Source: Sorex araneus
Lineage: Eukaryota > Chordata > Mammalia > Eulipotyphla > Soricidae
Reading direction: 5' to 3'
NCBI RefSeq assembly: GCF_027595985.1
Contig: NC_073307.1
Span: 121,313,678 to 121,377,677, forward strand
DNA length: 64,000 nt
Numbering within the stretch: the stretch's first letter is position 1; the number at the start of each line of letters is the position of its first letter. The notes below the pieces were generated by a model. That model ran no database searches. It was not told where the DNA came from and saw only the letters and a program-made list of their open reading frames with translations. The translations under genes and the position numbers were made by a program. Positions 57,950 to 64,000 of the stretch are shown piece after piece.

Positions 57950-59863
57950 TTTTTTTAAATTTTATTGAATCACCATGTGGAGGGTTACATAGTTCTCAGG
58001 ATTATGTCGGTTATACAGTTCTCAAACACCCTTCACTTCACCAGTGCCCATCTTCCATCACCAACCCCCCCAGTATACCTGCCGCCCCCTCCCACCTCCC
58101 CAGTCCCAACCCTTGCACATGATATGTTTCACTTCGTTTACGCCTTATTTCGATTACATTCCATGTTTCAACACACAACTCACTACCGTTGTTGGGGTTT
58201 CCCCCAAAAAAGAAAAGCAGTCCTATTGCCAAGGAGGCATTTGATAGTTCTCCATTGCTAAGAATATAGAGATATTAAGTCCCGCTGTTTGTTACATAGT
58301 TTTTCTTTTTCCCCCTTGCCCCGCGCCACCGAGTTCACGCCTGTTTTAGTAATCGCCACGCTGCCTGACAAGGGAAAAAAAAACCGAAAAGGATGGTTAT
58401 TTCCCGTCATCAGCAGGCGTGGGGCTCTGGCTTAGTTGATAGACTTGTAGAGTATCTGCAAGCAGTCTCTGGAAACGACGGTCTTGCGCTGGTGTCGGCT
58501 CCGGCTCGAGATTCCACCAGCGTCCCGCTGTTCCTTGTACATAATTTTTCCCCTTATATCCCATTCCCACGCCACCAGGTCTGTTTGCTTAACGGACATC
58601 ACACTGTAGTTGATGACACACCGCGTTTCTTCCCGAGAAAGAAGAAAATTTCTTCTCAGCCGGCGTGGGGATATAGCTTAGTTCAGTCTAGTGAGATGGC
58701 TACCACTTTGATTGCCTTCAATATTTCAGCAACAGACTTACTATTAGGATCTCCCACAAAAGTCCGCCCCATTAGAAAGGAACCATTACATATTGCTCAT
58801 ACTAAGATGACATTAAGTCGCGCGGCCGCGGCAGCGGCCACGCGGTTTTGGGTTTCTGTATAAAGTCCAGGGAAAGTACAACCAGAAATAACATCACTAT
58901 AAACTTTTACCCTTTTATGGTGCTCATAAGATGGAGAAACCTAGAGAGAGGCTCGGCGTCTCCGTTTTGCGCTCAGGAAAACCGCGGCCCCTGCGCTGTG
59001 CTCAGGAGGGAGGAGTTGAGAGAGAGACAGGTTAAAAGAATTGGGGGATGCCCGGGTCCCACAGCTTCAGCACGCCGTGGGGTCTCTGGTCCCATGCCGG
59101 AATTAGTTCAGTGGGCTGCTTGGGGTCCGAGGGCGCTCCCTCGGGCCCCTCCATCATGCTCCTTCCACAGCCGGGTCCAAAAGGAAGCACACGTGGGGGA
59201 GGTGGGTTTAAGTATCTAACTGCGGTGGGCGGGGGTCGCCGCCCCCGCCCCCTGGGGACTCCCGCAAGCGCGCTCACGTCCTGTTTTGGCTGAATCGGCG
59301 ACTCCGTTTTGCGCTCAGGAAAACCGCGGCCCCTGCGCTGTGCTCAGAAGGGAGGAGCTGAGAGACAGGTTAAAAGAATTGGGGGATGCCCGGGTCCCAC
59401 AGCTTCAGCACGCCGTGGGGTCTCTGGTCCCATGCCGGAATTAGTTCAGTGGGCTGCTTGGGGTCCGAGGGCGCTCCCTCGGGCCCCTCCATCATGCTCC
59501 TTCCACAGCCGGATCCAAAAGGAAGCACACGTGGGGGAGGTGGGTTTAAGTATCTAACTGCGGTGGGCGGGGGTCGCCGCCCCCGCCCCCTGGGGACTCC
59601 CGCAAGCGCGCTCACGTCCTGTTTTGGCTGAATCGGCGACTCCGTTTTGCGCTCAGGAAAACCGCGGCCCCTGCGCTGTGCTCAGAAGGGAGGAGCTGAG
59701 AGAGAGACAGGTTAAAAGAATTGGGGGATGCCCGGGTCCCACAGCTTCAGCACGCCGTGGGGTCTCTGGTCCCATGCCGGAATTAGTTCAGTGGGCTGCT
59801 TGGGGTCCGAGGGCGCTCCCTCGGGCCCCTCCATCATGCTCCTTCCACAGCCGGGTCCAAAAG
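57912..59863 (-). mobile_element. Young composite retroposon with GC-rich tandem repeats (SVA-like layout)
   Basis: Read on the minus strand: three GC-rich ~340-bp repeats (59863-58954), a body containing a ~245-bp-period duplication (58950-58260), an L1-type 3' region with GGGCACTGGTGAAGTGAAGG and AATAAAATTT (58240-57960), then a ~45-base A-tail. A perfect 16-bp TSD CTCTCCACCTAATTTC lies at 57896-57911 and 59864-59879. Unit A has the single empty site near 33745. The TSD and A-tail indicate insertion by L1 machinery. No coding region is supported. The 156-codon frame at 58393 lacks motifs. Confidence 0.85.
58954..59863 (-). repeat. GC-rich tandem repeats, 342, 338 and 230 bp
   Basis: Units start CGGCGTCTCCG (58954), CGGCGACTCCG (59296) and CGGCGACTCCG (59634). 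They are nearly identical, differing at a few sites such as GAGAGAGAGACAGG against GAGAGACAGG and CCGGGTCC against CCGGATCC. The outermost (5') unit is truncated at CCGGGTCCAAAAG. CpG-rich content suggests promoter monomers, as in rodent L1, or a VNTR. Confidence 0.92.
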
Positions 59864-59879
59864 CTCTCCACCTAATTTC

Positions 59880-60562
59880 TGCACTCCATTCTTGTCCAGA
59901 GGTTTCACTCATGTCTTGAAATAATAGCCTGAATCTTTGGCAGGTTTGTAGTCAATCTTTATGGGTGCTTTATATGTTTTGAATATTCATCCTTTGTTTC
60001 ATATCTTGTATGCAAAATTTCCCATTCAATTATTCTTTTTCATGTTTAGCCCATGTTTTCCTTGAATTGCAGAAATTTTTTAGTTGGATGGAGTCTCATT
60101 TCCTTCTGTTTGTTTGTTTCTTTTTTCTTCAGCACCTAAATTTATTAGAAATGAGGTTAGGGAAAAAGTGACCCATGCAGAAAGAGTAACTCCAGATCTT
60201 TAATACTACAAAGTAGAGAGAGCAAACAGATATAAAACCACTGCTCCAGGTAAGTCATTGGCAATTATTTGTAGACTTCCACATGCAACTTCATTTATGT
60301 TATCCAGATATGTCCCTTCTGATTATTTATCTGTAAAGAATCAAAACAGTCATGGAAAACCTTGAAAATGAATGTTAATAGCATATTTTTCTTTGTTAAT
60401 AACAGATTTTTCCTTGTTAATGGTAGAAAAATAGATGTTTACCTTTATTGCATATATGAAGATAAACAGTGGTTCATTACTACTATGAAATAGGATTCAA
60501 CTTTTAAAAAAGACAAACCCAGATACCTGAAATGCGATGACAAAATATCTGAATATTTGAGA
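59880..60562. other. Duplicated 3' flank of receptor unit D
   Basis: It matches 33746-34470 in unit B/A and 46030-46437 in unit C. The first part is old L1-like sequence. Confidence 0.65.
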
Positions 60563-61618
60563 CTACAGAATGACTCTGAGATGGGAATCATTGCTTCTTC
60601 CTGACATTTCCAGAGTCTTCTGAGGAGGATGGCCATCACTTCCATTTTCCCCAGGAATGTCCTGCAAAGCCCTCTGCAGAATTACTTTGAGGCTCCTTCT
60701 AAGCTGTATTTTCTGCTTTCTGTAGGAGCCAACAAAGAAGTAAATGATGGGATTGGCACAGCTATTGACACAGGATAGTACCTCTGTCACGAGATGAAAT
60801 CTAAAGATGTGTATATTATTCCATATTGGCATCCAGTTTAGAAGGAACCAGCAGATGCCCCAAGGTAGGCCACATATGAGAAAGACCAGCACTGTGAGCC
60901 CAATGATCACATACAGCCTAGTCGGCTTCCTCTTCCGGGAGCCACAGAGCAATCTGGTCAGCAACACCAGGCTGGATACAAATAGAAGCACAAAGGAGAA
61001 AATCAGCCACGTGGCAATGCTTAGATCAGTTAGCTGAGACAAATATTCATCACGTTTTCCACTCAGGAAGCCAGAGAATTCCAAACTTAGGATACTTAGG
61101 AGCAGGGACAGGGCCCAAAGCAGGGCACACACAACAGCAGATAAGTATTTTGGGCGATGGCTATAGTACCAGATGGGATGCAGGACAGACAGACAGCGTT
61201 CAATGCTAATGGCAGTAATTATGCTCAGGCTTGCAATATAGGGAAAGATATTTAAGTTCAAAAATAGAAGAGTGTGTTCATTATACAACTCTAATTCTGT
61301 GGAGAGTGATCTAATGGACAATGTCATCCAGATGAAGAGAAAGACAAAATCGGCTGCTGCCAAGTTGAGGATGTAGACGGAGAAAGCATTCCTCTTAATA
61401 TGGAAGCTCAGGAGCCGGAACACAACTGCATTTCCTGCCAGCCCCACCAGGGTAACAATATATTCCAGAATCTTTGTGATCGTGTAAGTCTTCTGGATTT
61501 CTTGTAGAAAGATCACCCAGTCGATTCCATTCTGTGGTGTGCTTACTGTCACCCAGCTTGTCACAGTTCTATCCAGGTTCAGATATTCTCCAGTGGTGTT
61601 CCTGGGAACATAAAACAT
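60563..61618 (-). CDS. MRGPRX: MRGPRX-like receptor, unit D, complete open frame of 351 codons
   Basis: Seven-transmembrane class A receptor of the Mas-related family. Motifs by residue: TM1 GNAV 62-65; TM2 NLAAAD 85-90; TM3 end ERC 140-142 (in place of DRY) within SIERCLSVLHPIWY; TM6 CGLPWG 249-254; TM7 NPIIY 289-293; basic C-tail from 300. An N-glycosylation site NTT is at 7-9. Length fits the family (about 320-350). Family members sense peptides and amines in nociceptors or mast cells; the ligand here is unknown. The start is uncertain: ATG at 61618 and residues MFYVPR lie upstream of a consensus 3' splice site (TATGTTCCCAG, exon from 61601), while the homologue of the unit C start is CTG. 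If spliced there, an upstream-exon start would be required. Confidence 0.88.
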   Translation of the reverse strand: MFYVPRNTTGEYLNLDRTVTSWVTVSTPQNGIDWVIFLQEIQKTYTITKILEYIVTLVGLAGNAVVFRLLSFHIKRNAFSVYILNLAAADFVFLFIWMTLSIRSLSTELELYNEHTLLFLNLNIFPYIASLSIITAISIERCLSVLHPIWYYSHRPKYLSAVVCALLWALSLLLSILSLEFSGFLSGKRDEYLSQLTDLSIATWLIFSFVLLFVSSLVLLTRLLCGSRKRKPTRLYVIIGLTVLVFLICGLPWGICWFLLNWMPIWNNIHIFRFHLVTEVLSCVNSCANPIIYFFVGSYRKQKIQLRRSLKVILQRALQDIPGENGSDGHPPQKTLEMSGRSNDSHLRVIL

Positions 61619-62698
61619 ACAGAAGAAGAGGTTTTATTATCATCACTGATTCTCTTGGATATATTGCTGCCCGTGCTGCATCCCATGAAGTGACATCCAT
61701 ATTATAGAAGAGAGAAACAGAAGCTGGAAGAGATTAAAATAGTTTAAGGAGTTCACACAATTTTGGAGTCCTCTAATTGGATTTAATCTAATATGATTTG
61801 ATCCTATCTTTTTTTTCTGAATTGCAATTATCCACAAACTGGAAATATTCCAAGTTCCTGATTTTCCCACTTCCTAGGCCATGCCACATTGCCACATTGC
61901 ACTCCAGGGCAGGCTGTGAGGGACAGCAACAGGACTCTTGTGCCCAAAAGATCTCCCTCTGTTCTCACCTGAGGTCTCCTTCCCAGGTCACCAACTCTGT
62001 ATCACTAGACAAAGGAAGGAATAAGAGCCTGGTATGACTGGTCATTCAGTCCCCTCATGTCAGCCCTCTGAAAACAGCAAGCTCTCTTTCATGAGCTTTA
62101 GTATGTTCCAAATACCAATCATTTGTGACAGACACAATGGGTAGTTAAGAGAATCTATTCAACAAATAAATAAAGAATTAGTGAGGGAGAAGTTTCAAAG
62201 AAAGGTAAAGTTGGATCAAATGTAAAATACACATCAAAAGGAATAGTCACCATATTAAACATGTATGTAGTAGGAATAAGAAAAGATTATATTTCATTAT
62301 ACTGTAGAAAGCTTTCTCTTATTTCTTTGAGTGTATTCTTTTTTTTATCTTTTTTGTTTTCTTTGAGTGTATTCTTTACACTATCATAATAATTACTTCT
62401 GACCTCTATGGGCTGTAAATCTAAAAGACTCTGGTTCTGGCTCATGGAAAGTGTATGATGAGAATTAAATTTTTCTTTTAATAATCATTTTAGTATGGAA
62501 AAGATCAGGTTGGCAAAGGGGAATTTGGGTTAAATCAGTGGCTGCATTATTTACTGAATTCTGTTGTTTATGGAGGTATAGAGAGAAATAATGTTTTGAG
62601 TTTTTAATAGGCATTTTTATAAAGGTATCCTGCAGAAGAAGTGGGATATTGGAAAGCTTCCTTTACATAGAGTTGTTTGGGATTAGACTACAGATGCT

Positions 62699-62931
62699 CG
62701 CAAACACAGACACTGAGAACAAGCCACAATGCCCAAAAGTAGAGAGAGTATGAAGAATATTGTCTCCCATGGAGGCAGGGGGAGGGTGGGAAATGGGAGG
62801 GTCTACCTGGGATATCAGTGGTGGGGAATGTGCACTGGTGAAAGGATGGGTGTTTGATCATTGTGAGACTGTATCCCAAACATGAAAGCTTGCAACTATC
62901 TCACGGTGATTCAATAAAATTTAAAAAAAAA
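62699..62931 (+). repeat. 5'-truncated L1-type 3' end with TSD
   Basis: GTGCACTGGTGAAAGGATGG, ATCTCACGGTGATTCAATAA and AATTTAAAAAAAAA. It is flanked by CTACAGATGCTC (62687) and CTGCATATGCTC (62934). Units A and B lack it. Confidence 0.8.
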
Positions 62932-63289
62932 AACTGCATATGCTCATGTGAGTTCCAACTAGAGAGTAGATGGCAAGATTATTTGAATAAGAGCTATTGT
63001 TTTTAAGGTATTCAAGATAAAATCTCTCTGAAGTTCTTTTAAAAAATTAAGCTAATAGTTAAAACTGTGGTGACAGTAAGGTCACTGCAAGGTTATGTAG
63101 AGAGTCTTTTTGGCTATCAGATAATGTCTGATGACTGAAACATTAGGAGAATGTGGCCAGAGAGAAACACTCCTAGATGTAGGAACTTAAAACTTCTACT
63201 TAATACTGGAGCATGTAAAACAACTAAAATGAATGAAAAAGAATAAAATATTAATTTCTTGCCAAAATTTTCACTTAGAGAAAGGGAAA

Positions 63290-63592
63290 CAGGGGGGGAG
63301 GGATGTTGGGTTTACTGGTGGTGGAGAATGGGCACTGGTGAAGGGATGGGTTATCAAACTTTGTATGGGGGAAACATGAGCACAAAGATGTATGGATCTG
63401 TAACTGTACCCTCACGATGACTCTCTAATTAAAAATAAACTAATAAAAAAAAGAAAAAAAAGAAAGGATTTTCCAATACAGGCCCTTAATGATCAGCCTA
63501 TAGATTTTTGACTAGTCTGCCTTATTCCTCAGGGTGAACCCTTAAAGGTAATAAAATTGAATTGCAATCAGTATTCTTTGAAAAAAAAAAAG
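63290..63592 (+). mobile_element. Short L1 3' end with 3' transduction
   Basis: 63290-63465 is almost the same as the L1 3' UTR at 17543-17700 and ends in an A-rich tail. About 115 bases of non-L1 sequence follow (63466-63580), with AATAAA at 63550-63555 and a second A-tail (63581-63591). Unit A sequence near 1637 (GAAACAGAAGTACC) is the empty site. Confidence 0.75.
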
Positions 63593-63685
63593 AAGTACCA
63601 AGTGCTTGACCAATCGGTCCCATGTTTCATGAAAACAACATCTGTGGTGCTCCTTGAATAGATTGTGTCAGAATGTTTTCCCTTA

Positions 63686-63863
63686 GGGGCTGGAGTGATA
63701 GCACAGTGGGTAGGGCATTTGCCTTGCACGCAGCCGACCCGGGTTCAAATCCCAGCATCCCATATGGTCCCCTGAGCACCGCCAGGGGTGATTCCTGAGT
63801 GCATGAGCCAGGAGTGACCCCTGTGCATTTCTGGGTGTGACCCAAAAAGCAAAAAAAAAAAAA
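63686..63863 (+). repeat. A-tail-type SINE, full length, with TSD
   Basis: GGGGCTGGAGTGATAGCACAG head, GGGTTCAAATCCC B-box, GTGTGACCCAAAAAGC and A-tail. A perfect 15-bp TSD GAATGTTTTCCCTTA lies at 63671-63685 and 63864-63878. Unit A is empty near 1720. Confidence 0.95.
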
Positions 63864-63905
63864 GAATGTTTTCCCTTAACAAACCTGCAGACCCATTTAC
63901 AGGTT

Positions 63906-63910
<5 letters not shown>

Positions 63911-63949
<39 letters not shown>
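63911..63949. repeat. (TA)n microsatellite
   Basis: About 19 TA units, extending the short AT-rich site at the paralogous position near 1765. Confidence 0.95.
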
Positions 63950-63952
<3 letters not shown>

Positions 63953-64000
63953 TATGAGGGAGAGAAAGAACCCAGAAATATTCATTAAGATCCCAGAAAA

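Larger units (their letters stand above)
61602..64000. other. Duplicated 5' flank of receptor unit D
   Basis: It aligns with 234-1830 and 35494-37100 (for example TGATGAGAATTAAA and AGAAGTACCAAGTGCTTGA). It contains three insertions absent from units A and B (62699-62931, 63290-63592, 63686-63863). Confidence 0.75.

Noticed and set aside
58393-59631. Repeated frames of about 80 residues and a 156-codon frame in the composite element
   Set aside because: They recur because the ~340-bp units recur. Both strands are open and no protein motif is present.

Overview
This is a piece of a mammalian nuclear genome, most likely from a shrew (Soricidae, Sorex-like). The tRNA-headed SINEs (head reading GGGGCTGGAGYGATAGCACAG, recurring about a dozen times on both strands) are of the type I know from shrews. 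L1, RTE and gammaretrovirus-like (ERV1) elements and single-exon GPCR genes fit a mammal. The species call rests on recognising the SINE, not on a search.

The backbone is a tandem array of Mas-related GPCR genes (MRGPRX-like), all on the minus strand. Unit A (1-233) is cut by the window edge. Unit B (34471-35493) is a clear pseudogene. Unit C (46438-47436) is open except for one nonsense codon. Unit D (60563-61618) is the only complete open receptor, 351 codons. Several kilobases of flank were duplicated with each gene: 234-3700, 35494-38160, 47462-49398 and 61602-64000 align upstream of the genes, and 20900-33960 aligns with 54200-60060. Because the copies are paralogous, one copy often shows the empty site of an insertion in another. 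That allows target-site duplications (TSDs) and insertion order to be read directly.

Unit A has been swollen by insertions. From left to right these are: an L1-type 3' end; a composite retroposon with a (TTTC)n tail; an RTE-derived dimer; a second composite family; a degenerate RTE LINE with endonuclease and reverse transcriptase remnants; an L1 carrying a second, 5'-inverted L1 nested inside it; an old L1 ORF1 fragment; a gammaretrovirus-like provirus (22876-28210) reduced to gag, pro, pol and TM-env scraps; and a 5'-inverted L1 with a 3' transduction (29952-32735). Unit B gained a SINE with a palindromic 5' junction. The B-C interval holds a composite retroposon with 313-bp tandem repeats. 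Unit C gained a 1.4-kb GC-rich insertion ending in a SINE. Unit D gained a young 1.95-kb retroposon with three ~340-bp GC-rich repeats, and a short L1 3' end with its own 3' transduction.

The most noteworthy signals are three. First, composite, non-coding retroposons combine GC-rich or tandemly repeated segments with an L1-type 3' end, an architecture resembling hominoid SVA. Second, an RTE LINE and SINEs share both a body segment and a 3' tail, with an intermediate dimer present. Third, three of the four receptor paralogues have CTG where the fourth has its likely ATG start. Long stretches (6151-7490, 12719-14280, 40000-42400, 51000-53300) hold no gene I can support.
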